A DNA stretch of 29,039 nt from DATKQI01 sp035532755 (GTDB lineage: Bacteria; Pseudomonadota; Alphaproteobacteria; Acetobacterales; Acetobacteraceae): assembly GCA_035532755.1 (NCBI GenBank), contig DATKQI010000256.1:1-29039 (forward strand), read 5' to 3'. Shown one piece after another: positions 22,153-29,039 of the stretch (the stretch's first letter is position 1; every line of letters starts with the position of its first letter). The position numbers and the translations under genes were made by a program. Under the pieces are notes generated by a model. The model had not been told where the DNA came from and searched no databases. It saw only the letters and a program-made list of their open reading frames with translations.

Positions 22153-22278
22153 TCAATCGGGCATGCGCGGCGGCCGCTCGGCCTGAAACCGGCCGTGGGA
22201 CAGCGGCGGCAGCGCGGGCAGGATGAACGCCACGACCGGGAACAGGATCGGCAGAAGTGCCAGAGCGATGAGATTCAT
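22153..22278 (-). CDS. 41-residue single-span membrane peptide
   Basis: A 41-codon frame reading MNLIALALLPILFPVVAFI, then LPALPPLSHGRFQAERPPRMPD and a TGA stop. Residues 2-21 form one hydrophobic span; the tail is Pro/Arg-rich and probably cytoplasmic or periplasmic. Its ATG is preceded by a full AGGAGG with 7-base spacing, among the best ribosome-binding sites in the window and hard to explain otherwise. It lies on the same strand between the threonine aldolase and DUF3253 genes. I recognise no family. Other small one-span peptides act as regulators or subunits of membrane complexes, but nothing here shows a partner. Confidence 0.6.
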   Translation of the reverse strand: MNLIALALLPILFPVVAFILPALPPLSHGRFQAERPPRMPD

Positions 22279-22380
22279 CTTCGCGCCTCCTGGTTGACGG
22301 CACGCAGGCTGCCGGCCGGATGTGGCGAAGCTGTGTCAGCATCGTGCTGCTTTGTAACGCTGCCCTGAAGCTTTGGTCAT

Positions 22381-23448
22381 CTACGCTGCCACCGCATGGC
22401 GCACCGCCGCCACCGCCTCCGCGATGTCCGCCGCGGAGACATCCAGATGCGTGCAGGCGCGCATCCGGTGGCGGCCCATCACCGAGATCATCACACCCTC
22501 CGCGCGCAGCCGGGCGGCCAGGACATCCGCGCCCTGGCCGGTGCCGGAGACATCGAAGAACACGAGGTTCGTCTCCGGCAATTCCACCGAAAGGCCGGGG
22601 ATCTGCGCGAGATCCCGCGCCAGCGTGCGCGCGTGCTCGTGATCCTCTGCCAGCCGGTCGATGTTGTGGTCCAGCGCATAAAGGCAGGCGGCGGCGCAGA
22701 TGCCGCCCTGGCGCAACGCCCCGCCCAGCCGCTGCTTCCACCGCCATGCCGCACCGATGAAATCGGCGGACCCCGCGAGCACGGCTCCCAACGGCGCGGC
22801 CAGCCCCTTGGTGAAGTCAAGCCACACGCTGTCGTAGCCGGCCGCCATCTCGGCCGCCGGGATACCCGCGGCGACGGCCGCGTTCATCAGCCGCGCCCCG
22901 TCCATATGGGTCGCAAGGCCGTGCGCCTTCGCCGTGGCCGCCACCGCTTGCAGCCGCGCGAGCGGCCAGACCGTGCCGCCGCCCAGATTGGCGGTCTGCT
23001 CCACCTCCAGCAGCGTCTGCGGCGGGGCGTAGCGGGATTTCGGGCGGATCGCGGCCTCGACCGCCGCCACCTCGAACTGCCCGTGCGCGCCGGGCAGCCC
23101 GGTCACCTGGACGCCGGCGAGCGCCCAGGGTGCACCGCCCTCGCTCGTGGAGATATGGGCGGTCTCGTGCGCCAGCACCTCATCGCCAGGGCGGCAATGG
23201 GTGAGGATGGCGATCTCGTTGCACATGGTTCCGGAGGGGAGGAACATCGCTGCCTCCTTGCCCAGCAATGCGGCCATCCGCTCGCACAACGCATTGACCG
23301 TGGGGTCCGTGCCGGCCTGCTCGTCGCCGACTTCCGCCTCCATCATCGCCGCCTTCATCGCACGCGAGGGTTTGGACTGCGTATCGGAATACAGATTGAT
23401 CCGCACCGGCGGGGCGGCGGGATCGGGGCGCGCGGGCGCATGCACCAT
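22381..23448 (-). CDS. ltaE: Low-specificity L-threonine aldolase
   Basis: A 355-residue PLP enzyme of fold type I that cleaves L-threonine/allo-threonine to glycine and acetaldehyde. Lys214 in WLDFTKGLAAPLG is the Schiff-base lysine, Asp183 in THMDGARLMNA contacts the PLP ring nitrogen, and INLYSDTQSKPS, GDEQAGTDPTVNALCERMAALLGKEAAMFLPSGTMCN and HETAHISTSEGGAP are typical. Length is slightly above E. coli LtaE (333 aa) because of a short N-terminal extension. ATG 23448 has a good AGGAGA site. It lies 32 bases after ratA on the same strand and may be the last gene of the PDH-lipA transcript. Confidence 0.93.
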   Translation of the reverse strand: MVHAPARPDPAAPPVRINLYSDTQSKPSRAMKAAMMEAEVGDEQAGTDPTVNALCERMAALLGKEAAMFLPSGTMCNEIAILTHCRPGDEVLAHETAHISTSEGGAPWALAGVQVTGLPGAHGQFEVAAVEAAIRPKSRYAPPQTLLEVEQTANLGGGTVWPLARLQAVAATAKAHGLATHMDGARLMNAAVAAGIPAAEMAAGYDSVWLDFTKGLAAPLGAVLAGSADFIGAAWRWKQRLGGALRQGGICAAACLYALDHNIDRLAEDHEHARTLARDLAQIPGLSVELPETNLVFFDVSGTGQGADVLAARLRAEGVMISVMGRHRMRACTHLDVSAADIAEAVAAVRHAVAA

Positions 23449-23480
23449 GCGTGTATCTCCTGAAGGGGAAAGGGGCCGGA

Positions 23481-23954
23481 TCAGCTTTTGGAGGGAACAG
23501 GAACGACGGAGATGGTGGCCGGCGGCGGCCCGTACACATCCCGCGCGCGCTTGAGGAAGGCATTCACCATCCGGCGCACCGCCTCGGTGAACACGAGCCC
23601 GATCGCCTTTTGCAGAATGCGGCTGCGGAACTCGAAATCGACGAAGAAATCCACGAGGCAGCCCTCCGGCTCCGGGGCGAAATGCCATCGGTTATGGAGA
23701 TAGCGGAACGGCCCATTCTCGTAGCTCACGGCAATCCGCTCCGGCCGATCCAGCGATACCCTGCTCGTGAAGCTCTCGCGAAAGGGGCCGAAGCCAATCG
23801 TCAGGTCCGCGACCAGCTCCATTTCGGTGCGGCTGCGGATGCGGGCCCCCACGCACCAGGGCAGGAACTGCGGATACTTCGCGACATCGGCCACCAGATC
23901 GAACATCTGGTCCGGCCGGTAGCCCACACACTTGCGCTCGGCATGCGTCGGCAT
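23481..23954 (-). CDS. RatA/COQ10-type START-domain protein
   Basis: A 157-residue polyketide-cyclase/START-fold protein. Conserved segments are ERKCVGYRPDQMFDLVADVAKYPQFLPWCVGARI, ELVADLTIGFGPFRESFTSRV, FRYLHNRWHFAPEPEGCLVDFFVDFEFRSRILQKAIGLVF and VNAFLKRARDVYG. Eukaryotic COQ10 binds ubiquinone and supports respiration; E. coli RatA was reported as a ribosome-association toxin. The alphaproteobacterial version next to lipA is usually interpreted as the COQ10 homologue. The ATG is 4 bases after the lipA stop, so expression is coupled. Both names fit the sequence; I favour the quinone role from context. Confidence 0.85.
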   Translation of the reverse strand: MPTHAERKCVGYRPDQMFDLVADVAKYPQFLPWCVGARIRSRTEMELVADLTIGFGPFRESFTSRVSLDRPERIAVSYENGPFRYLHNRWHFAPEPEGCLVDFFVDFEFRSRILQKAIGLVFTEAVRRMVNAFLKRARDVYGPPPATISVVPVPSKS

Positions 23955-23958
23955 GCCG

Positions 23959-24930
23959 TCAGGCCGCCGCCAGATGCTTCTCGCGCGCCACCCGCAGTGC
24001 CGCGAAATCGGCATCCGCATGGTAGGAGCTTCGGGTGAGCGGAGTGGCGGAGACCATCAGGAAGCCCTTGGCGCGCGCCATCGCCGCGTAATCCGCGAAC
24101 TCCTCCGGCGGGACGAAACGATCGACCGCGGCATGCTTCACGGTCGGCTGCAGGTACTGGCCGAGCGTGAGGAAATCGACCTCCGCCATGCGCAGGTCGT
24201 CCATCACCTGATGGATTTCGGTCCGCCCTTCGCCCAGGCCCACCATCAGCCCCGATTTGGTGAAGATGCCCGGCGCCAACTGCTTCACCCGATCGAGCAG
24301 CCGCAGCGACTGGTAGTAGCGTGCACCGGGCCGGATGGAGGGGTAGAGCCGTGGCACGGTTTCGAGATTGTGGTTGAACACGTCGGGCGCCGCTTCGGCC
24401 ACCACCTCGATCGCGCCCGGCTTGCGCAGGAAATCGGGCGTCAGCACCTCGATCGTGGTGGCGGGTGCCGCAGCGTGCACCGCGCGGATCACGGCGGCGA
24501 AATGCGCCGCCCCGCCATCGGCGAGATCGTCGCGATCGACCGAGGTGATCACCACATGCCGCAGGCCGAGCTTGGCCACCGCATCTGCCACCCGCCCCGG
24601 CTCCCCGGCGTCCAGCGCCTCCGGCAGCCCGGTCCGCACGTTGCAGAAGCTGCATGCGCGGGTGCAGGTATCCCCCATGATCATCATGGTCGCATGGCGC
24701 TGCGACCAGCATTCGCCGATGTTCGGGCAAGCCGCTTCCTCGCACACCGTCACTAAACGGTTGGCGCGCATCAGCTCCCGCGTTTCGTGATAGATCGGGT
24801 GCGTGGGCGCCTTCACCCGGATCCAGGCGGGTTTGCGCTGGATCGGGTTGTCCGGGCGATGCGCCTTCTCAGGATGGCGGGCCGCCTGGATGCCGCCTTC
24901 ACGATGATCGATCAGAACCCGCGTGGCCAT
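23959..24930 (-). CDS. lipA: Lipoyl synthase
   Basis: A 323-residue radical SAM enzyme that inserts two sulfurs into octanoylated lipoyl domains. Both iron-sulfur clusters are supported: the auxiliary cluster motif CEEAACPNIGEC (Cys63, Cys68, Cys74) and the radical SAM motif CTRACSFC (Cys89, Cys93, Cys96). NLETVPRLYPSIRPGARY, KSGLMVGLGE and TLGQYLQPT are typical. A C-terminal RSSYHAD provides the conserved serine ligand of the auxiliary cluster. Length is normal. It lies 27 bases after lpd, in line with its product: the lipoamide arm of E2 that Lpd re-oxidises. Confidence 0.97.
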   Translation of the reverse strand: MATRVLIDHREGGIQAARHPEKAHRPDNPIQRKPAWIRVKAPTHPIYHETRELMRANRLVTVCEEAACPNIGECWSQRHATMMIMGDTCTRACSFCNVRTGLPEALDAGEPGRVADAVAKLGLRHVVITSVDRDDLADGGAAHFAAVIRAVHAAAPATTIEVLTPDFLRKPGAIEVVAEAAPDVFNHNLETVPRLYPSIRPGARYYQSLRLLDRVKQLAPGIFTKSGLMVGLGEGRTEIHQVMDDLRMAEVDFLTLGQYLQPTVKHAAVDRFVPPEEFADYAAMARAKGFLMVSATPLTRSSYHADADFAALRVAREKHLAAA

Positions 24931-24957
24931 GGGCTTACCCTCGGGGATGAACCAGCG

Positions 24958-26355
24958 CTAGAAGTGGATGGCGCGGCCATACGCGTCAAGCACGGCCTCG
25001 TGCATCGTCTCGCTCACCGTGGGGTGCGGAAAGACCGTGTGCATCAGCTCCGCCTCGGTGCTTTCCAGCGTGCGGGCGATCACGTAGCCCTGGATCATCT
25101 CCGTCACCTCCGCGCCGACCATATGCGCGCCGAGCAGTTCGCCGGTCTTCGCGTCGAAAACGGTCTTCACCATGCCTTCCGGCTCGCCCAGCGCGATCGC
25201 CTTGCCGTTGCCGATGAACGGGAAGCGGCCCACCTTCACGGCGTGGCCGGATTCCTTGGCCTTCGCCTCGGTCAACCCCACCGAGGCCACCTGCGGGCGG
25301 CAATAGGTGCATCCGGGGATGTTCATCACATCCATCGGGTGCGGGTCCTGACCGGCAATCTTCTCCACGCAGATCACGGCTTCATGGCTCGCCTTGTGCG
25401 CGAGCCACGGCGGCCCGACCAGATCGCCGATCGCGTATATTCCGGGCTCCCCGGTGCGGCCGAAGGCGTCCACCACGACATGGGTGCGCTCGACCTTGAT
25501 CTTCGTCCCCTCCAGCCCCAGCCCCTCGACATTGCCGACGATGCCGACCGCGGAAATCACGCGATCGACCGTGACCTGCTCGCTCTTGCCGCCTGCCTCG
25601 ACGGTGACGGAGACGCTGTCCGCCCTTTTCTTCACCCCCTTCACCGCCGCGCCGGTGAAGATCTTCATGCCCTGCTTCTCGAAGCTCTTGCGGGCGAAGG
25701 CGCTGATTTCCTCGTCTTCAACCGGCAGGATGCGGTCCAGCACCTCCACCACCGTCACCGCCGCGCCCATGTTCAGGTAGAAGCTTGCGAATTCGATGCC
25801 GATGGCGCCGGAGCCGATCACCAGCAGCGATTTCGGCATCGCCGGCGGCACCATGGCGTGGCGATAGGTCCAGACCAGCTTGCCGTCCGCCTCGATCCCC
25901 GGCAGCTCGCGCGCCCGCGCCCCGGTGGCGAGGATGATGTGCGGCGCCTTCAGCGTGGCGACCGGCTTGCCGTCCTTCGTCACGGCAAGACTGCCCTTTC
26001 CGGCGAGCTTGCCATCGCCATCGAACACCGTGATCTTGTTCTTCTTCATCAGATGGGCCACGCCCGAGGAAAGCTGCTTGGCGACAGCCCGCGAGCGCTT
26101 CACCACCTTTCCGATATCGTAGCGGATGTTCTCGGCGCTGAAGCCGAACTCGTCCAGATGATGCAGCAGATGCGAGATTTCCGAGCCGCGCAGCAGCGCC
26201 TTGGTGGGAATGCAGCCCCAGTTGAGGCAGATGCCGCCCAGGTTCTCGCGCTCCACCACCGCCACCTTCATGCCGAGCTGGGCGCCGCGGATCGCCGCGA
26301 CGTAGCCGCCGGGGCCGCCGCCCAGCACGATCAGGTCGAAGGATTGTTCGGCCAT
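24958..26355 (-). CDS. lpd: Dihydrolipoamide dehydrogenase (E3)
   Basis: A 465-residue FAD disulfide oxidoreductase that re-oxidises dihydrolipoamide on E2 and reduces NAD+. The FAD motif GGGPGGYVAA is at 12-21, the redox pair Cys43 and Cys48 in GGICLNWGCIPTKALL, the NAD-binding motif VIGSGAIGIEFASF at about 180, the second FAD motif GIYAIGDLVG at about 310, and the C-terminal catalytic His444/Glu449 in HPTVSE. It starts 10 bases after the GNAT gene on the same strand. Clustering with E1beta and E2 assigns it to pyruvate dehydrogenase, although E3 is often shared with 2-oxoglutarate dehydrogenase and the glycine cleavage system. Confidence 0.96.
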   Translation of the reverse strand: MAEQSFDLIVLGGGPGGYVAAIRGAQLGMKVAVVERENLGGICLNWGCIPTKALLRGSEISHLLHHLDEFGFSAENIRYDIGKVVKRSRAVAKQLSSGVAHLMKKNKITVFDGDGKLAGKGSLAVTKDGKPVATLKAPHIILATGARARELPGIEADGKLVWTYRHAMVPPAMPKSLLVIGSGAIGIEFASFYLNMGAAVTVVEVLDRILPVEDEEISAFARKSFEKQGMKIFTGAAVKGVKKRADSVSVTVEAGGKSEQVTVDRVISAVGIVGNVEGLGLEGTKIKVERTHVVVDAFGRTGEPGIYAIGDLVGPPWLAHKASHEAVICVEKIAGQDPHPMDVMNIPGCTYCRPQVASVGLTEAKAKESGHAVKVGRFPFIGNGKAIALGEPEGMVKTVFDAKTGELLGAHMVGAEVTEMIQGYVIARTLESTEAELMHTVFPHPTVSETMHEAVLDAYGRAIHF

Positions 26356-26365
26356 CGTTGTCCCC

Positions 26366-26851
26366 TCAGCCGGCGAGCGCGGCCAGGGCCGGCCCGCTCA
26401 GGCGTTGCACCGTCCAGTCGTCCATCGGCTTCGCCCCGATGCGGCGATAGAACCGGATGGCGTTCTCGTTCCAGTTCAATACCGACCATTCGAGCCGCGC
26501 GCAGCCTTCGGCCAGCGCCCGGCGCGCGAGTTCACGGAAGATCGCCTGCCCGACGCCCACGCCCCGATGGGCGGGCTCCACGAAGATGTCTTCGAGATAA
26601 AGGCCGGAGCGGCCGGTAAAGGTGCTGAAATTGTAGAACCACAGGGCGAAGCCGGCAGCCCCGCCCGCCACCTCCGCGATCAGGGCGCGGATGTGCGCGC
26701 GTGGGCCGAACAGCGCGGCGGCGAAATCCGCCTCGCTCGCCTGCATCTCGTGCGCCAGTTTCTCGAATTCGGCGAGCGCGCGGACCAGCCGATGGATCAC
26801 CGGCACATCCGCCGGCTGCGCGTCCCGCAGAATGATGTCGGCCCCGCTCAC
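26366..26851 (-). CDS. GNAT N-acetyltransferase, SSAT/thialysine-acetyltransferase-like
   Basis: A 161-residue GNAT. ADIILRDAQPADVPVIHRLVRALAEFEKL opens the fold. The acetyl-CoA pyrophosphate loop is HRGVGVGQ (Arg96-x-x-Gly-x-Gly). GFALWFYNFSTFTGRSGLYLEDIFV and CARLEWSVLNWNENAIRFYRRIGAKPMDDWTVQRL closely recall eukaryotic SSAT1/SSAT2, which acetylate polyamines or thialysine. The start is GTG in a GTGA overlap with the E2 stop, so it is translationally coupled to pdhC and sits between E2 and E3. Substrate is unknown; PDH makes the acetyl-CoA it would use. Confidence 0.85.
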   Translation of the reverse strand: MSGADIILRDAQPADVPVIHRLVRALAEFEKLAHEMQASEADFAAALFGPRAHIRALIAEVAGGAAGFALWFYNFSTFTGRSGLYLEDIFVEPAHRGVGVGQAIFRELARRALAEGCARLEWSVLNWNENAIRFYRRIGAKPMDDWTVQRLSGPALAALAG

Positions 26852-28131
26852 AGCATCAGGCTCAGCGGGTCCTCGATGACCGAGCGGAACGCGGCAAGCC
26901 ATTCCGCGCCCAGCGCGCCATCGACCACGCGATGATCAACCGCGAGCGTGCAGGTCATCATGGTGGCGATGGCAAGCGCGCCGTCTTTCACCACCGGCCG
27001 CTTTTCGCCCGCCCCAACGGCAAGGATTGCCGCCTGCGGCGGGTTGATGATGGCGGCGAATTCGCTCACGCCGTACATCCCGAGGTTGGAGATCGAGAAG
27101 CCCCCGCCCTGGAATTCCTCGGGCTTCAGCTTGCCGGCCTTGGCGCGCGCGGCGAGGTCTTTCATCTCGCTGCTGATCGCCCCCAGCCCCTTCTGGTCCG
27201 CCTTGCGGATGATCGGCGTGATCAGCCCATCCGGGATGGCGACGGCGACCGAGATATCGACATCGTCGTAGAAGATGGTCGCCTCCTCGGTATAGCTCGC
27301 GTTCACCTTCGGCACGCGGCGCAGCGTGGCGGCAGCGGCCTTGATGATGAGGTCGTTCACCGACAGCTTGAACGCGCCCGCCCCCTCCTTCGGGGATTTC
27401 GCATTCAGCTCCGCCCGCAGCTTCAGCAGCGCATCCAGCTCGATATCCATCGAAAGATAGAAATGCGGCACGGTCTGCTTGCTCTCGGACAGCCGCCGGG
27501 CGATCACCTTGCGCATCGTGCTGTTCGGCACGGCGGTGTGGGGCGCGGTGATCGCCGGGGCCGGCGCCTTTGGCACGGCCGGGGCCTGGGCCGCCGGCGC
27601 CTTCGCCGCGCCGCCGGCCAACGCCGTTTCGATATCGGCCTTCACGATCCGCCCGTTCGGCCCGCTGCCTGCAAGGCCCGCGAGGTCGATGCCAGCCTGT
27701 TTCGCCATGCGCCGGGCAAGCGGCGAGACAAAGATGCGCTCGCCATGATCAGCCGGGGCATGGCCGTTGGCGGTTGGCGGTGGTGCGACCGGCTTCGGGG
27801 CGGCGGCCTGCGCCGGTTCGGGCTTCGGGGGCTCCTCGGCCTGCGGGGCCGCAGCCTTGGGGGCCGGCACCTTGTCCGGCACCTTCTCGCCCTTTTCCAC
27901 CAGCACGGCGATCGGGTCGTTCACCTTCACGCCGGCCGTGCCGTCGGCCACCAGGATCTTCCCCAGCACGCCCTCGTCCACCGCCTCGACCTCCATGGTC
28001 GCCTTGTCGGTCTCGATCTCGGCGATCACGTCGCCGGCCTTCACCGCATCGCCTTCCTTCTTCAGCCAGCGCGCCAGCGTGCCCTCGGTCATCGTCGGGC
28101 TCAGTGCCGGCATCAGGATGTTGGTGGCCAT
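26848..28131 (-). CDS. pdhC: Pyruvate dehydrogenase complex E2, dihydrolipoamide acetyltransferase
   Basis: A 427-residue core subunit that transfers acetyl groups to CoA. The single lipoyl domain (1 to about 78) carries the lipoylated Lys43 in EIETDKATMEVE. An Ala/Pro-rich linker follows, then the peripheral-subunit-binding domain at about 138-172 (VSPLARRMAKQAGIDLAGLAGSGPNGRIVKADIE). A second Ala/Pro linker leads to the catalytic domain (about 200-427) with His400 and Asp404 in DHRVVDG. The N-terminus MATNILMPALSPTMTEG is characteristic of PDH rather than OGDH E2. ATG 28131 is fixed by the lipoyl domain. It lies 19 bases after the E1beta stop, and its own stop overlaps the GNAT start. Confidence 0.96.
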   Translation of the reverse strand: MATNILMPALSPTMTEGTLARWLKKEGDAVKAGDVIAEIETDKATMEVEAVDEGVLGKILVADGTAGVKVNDPIAVLVEKGEKVPDKVPAPKAAAPQAEEPPKPEPAQAAAPKPVAPPPTANGHAPADHGERIFVSPLARRMAKQAGIDLAGLAGSGPNGRIVKADIETALAGGAAKAPAAQAPAVPKAPAPAITAPHTAVPNSTMRKVIARRLSESKQTVPHFYLSMDIELDALLKLRAELNAKSPKEGAGAFKLSVNDLIIKAAAATLRRVPKVNASYTEEATIFYDDVDISVAVAIPDGLITPIIRKADQKGLGAISSEMKDLAARAKAGKLKPEEFQGGGFSISNLGMYGVSEFAAIINPPQAAILAVGAGEKRPVVKDGALAIATMMTCTLAVDHRVVDGALGAEWLAAFRSVIEDPLSLML

Positions 28132-28150
28132 GGCTCGCTCCCCGCCCCGC

Positions 28151-29039
28151 TCAGATGATCTTCTTCGCCGCATCCACCACCCAGCCCGGCTGCGGCAGTG
28201 CGAGCTTCTCCAGGTTCGCGGCATACGGCAGCGGCACGTCCAGCCCGTGCACCCGCACCGGCGGCGCGTCCAGCCAATCGAAGCAGTTCTCCATGATCTG
28301 CATCGCCACCTCCGCCCCGATGCCGGCGAACGGCCAGCCTTCCTCCAGCGTGACGATGCGGCTGGTTTTCTTCACGCTCGCCACGATGGTCGCGGTGTCG
28401 AGCGGGCGCAGGCTGCGCAGGTTGATCACCTCCGCGCTGATCCCCGCCTCGGCCAGCGCCTCCGCGGCCTCCAGCGCCACGCCGACCATGATGCCGAAGG
28501 CGACGATCGTCACCTGCTCGCCCGCACGTTCCACCTTGGCCTGGCCGATCGGCAGAATGAAATCCTCGTCAGTCGGGCATTCGAAGGTATGGCCGTAAAG
28601 GATCTCGTTCTCCAGCACGATCACCGGGTTCGGGTCGCGGATCGCGGCCCGCAGCAGCCCCTTCGCATCGGCCGAGGACCACGGCGATACCACCTTCAGC
28701 CCCGGGCAATGCGCATACCACGACGCATAGCACTGGCTGTGCTGCGCCGCGACGCGGGAGGCCGCGCCGTTCGGCCCGCGGAAGGTGATCGGGCAGCCCA
28801 TCTGCCCGCCGGACATGTACAGCGTCTTCGATGCCGAATTGATGATCTGGTCGATCGCCTGCATGGCGAAATTGAAGGTCATGAACTCCACGATCGGGCG
28901 CAGCCCGTTCATCGCGGCCCCCACCGCCATGCCGGTGAACCCGTGCTCCGTGATCGGCGTGTCGATGATGCGCTTCGGACCGAACTCGTCCAGCAGCCCC
29001 TGGCTGATCTTGTAGGCGCCCTGGTACTGCGCCACCTCC
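28151..29039 (-). CDS. pdhB: Pyruvate dehydrogenase E1 beta subunit (partial, cut by window end)
   Basis: The C-terminal 295 residues or so of E1beta; the N-terminus lies beyond the window. The readable frame enters as EVAQYQGAYKISQGLLDEFG, followed by DTPITEHGFTGMAVGAAM, FMTFNFAMQAIDQIINSASKTLYMSGGQMGCPITFRGPNG, AAQHSQCYASWYAHCPGLKVVSPW and NPVIVLENEILYG, all typical of PdhB. With E1alpha it decarboxylates pyruvate with thiamine diphosphate and reductively acetylates E2 Lys43. Many alphaproteobacterial PdhB proteins carry an N-terminal lipoyl domain; whether this one does cannot be seen. The GTG at 29035 is an internal Val, not a start. Confidence 0.95.
   Translation of the reverse strand, partial: EVAQYQGAYKISQGLLDEFGPKRIIDTPITEHGFTGMAVGAAMNGLRPIVEFMTFNFAMQAIDQIINSASKTLYMSGGQMGCPITFRGPNGAASRVAAQHSQCYASWYAHCPGLKVVSPWSSADAKGLLRAAIRDPNPVIVLENEILYGHTFECPTDEDFILPIGQAKVERAGEQVTIVAFGIMVGVALEAAEALAEAGISAEVINLRSLRPLDTATIVASVKKTSRIVTLEEGWPFAGIGAEVAMQIMENCFDWLDAPPVRVHGLDVPLPYAANLEKLALPQPGWVVDAAKKII

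Noticed and set aside
24787..26619. A 610-codon open frame on the + strand
   Set aside because: It is the antisense shadow of lpd and the GNAT gene in GC-rich DNA; it reads as His/Arg/Ala-rich protein with no recognisable domain.
26932..28158. A 408-codon open frame on the + strand
   Set aside because: Antisense to pdhC, whose lipoyl, binding and catalytic domains are unmistakable; the opposite frame is Arg/Gly/His-rich noise.
28151..29035. GTG 29035 as the start of E1beta
   Set aside because: The frame continues upstream into the conserved EVAQYQGAY segment at the window edge, so this codon is an internal valine.
1..29039. CRISPR arrays, insertion sequences, prophage genes or restriction and anti-phage modules
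   Set aside because: No regularly spaced repeats, transposase, integrase, phage structural or nuclease-defence gene was recognised on either strand.

Overview
The window is a dense, high-GC stretch of alphaproteobacterial chromosome. Three things point to the Rhodospirillales, most likely the Acetobacteraceae: the PDH gene order (E1beta, E2, GNAT, E3, lipA, ratA/coq10), two homologues of mitochondrial complex I accessory subunits (NDUFA9-like and NDUFS4-like), and the short form of RNase D. This placement comes from protein resemblance only; no rRNA is present and no species is named. Genes are packed tightly, with many 4-base ATGA or GTGA stop/start overlaps. No gap without a gene exceeds about 200 bases. 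No insertion sequence, prophage or CRISPR array was seen.

Layout. Positions 1-170 are an unusually AT-rich edge carrying a perfect 12-bp inverted repeat. An NDUFA9-like gene (- strand) diverges from tRNA-Leu(CAG), which is followed closely by rnd (RNase D). A + strand envelope block follows: kdsD, lptC, lptA and lptB (arabinose-5-phosphate for Kdo, and LPS export), then rpoN and hpf. On the - strand lies a small heat-shock operon, hsp20 plus a DUF1150 gene, with an apparent sigma-32 promoter and a ROSE-type RNA thermometer over the hsp20 ribosome-binding site. Diverging from it, def-fmt-truA runs on the + strand; def looks leaderless. Convergent to truA is a four-gene - strand operon: dapD, dapE and two tandem paralogous membrane proteins of unknown function.

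Positions 14.2-17.2 kb (- strand) hold tRNA-Arg(TCT), an NDUFS4-like gene, tRNA-Pro(TGG), a secreted DUF192 protein, an AcuC-type deacetylase and an SDR that has lost its catalytic residues. A lysR gene diverges from that SDR, with a T-N11-A type operator between them. A small lipoprotein gene follows on the + strand and ends at a strong bidirectional hairpin. The - strand from 18.8 to 22.3 kb holds an unrecognised repetitive protein, an SbmA/BacA/YddA-like ABC transporter, DUF1499 and DUF3253 proteins and a 41-residue membrane peptide.

Positions 22.4-29.0 kb (- strand) read, in transcription order: pdhB (E1beta, cut by the window end), pdhC (E2), a GNAT acetyltransferase, lpd (E3), lipA, ratA/coq10 and a threonine aldolase. 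This groups the PDH complex with the enzyme that installs its lipoyl cofactor.

Most of the window is ordinary housekeeping content. The items most worth following up are the ROSE element, the dapDE-linked membrane-protein pair, the decayed SDR beside an intact LysR, the GNAT coupled to E2, and the unannotated 41-aa membrane peptide.
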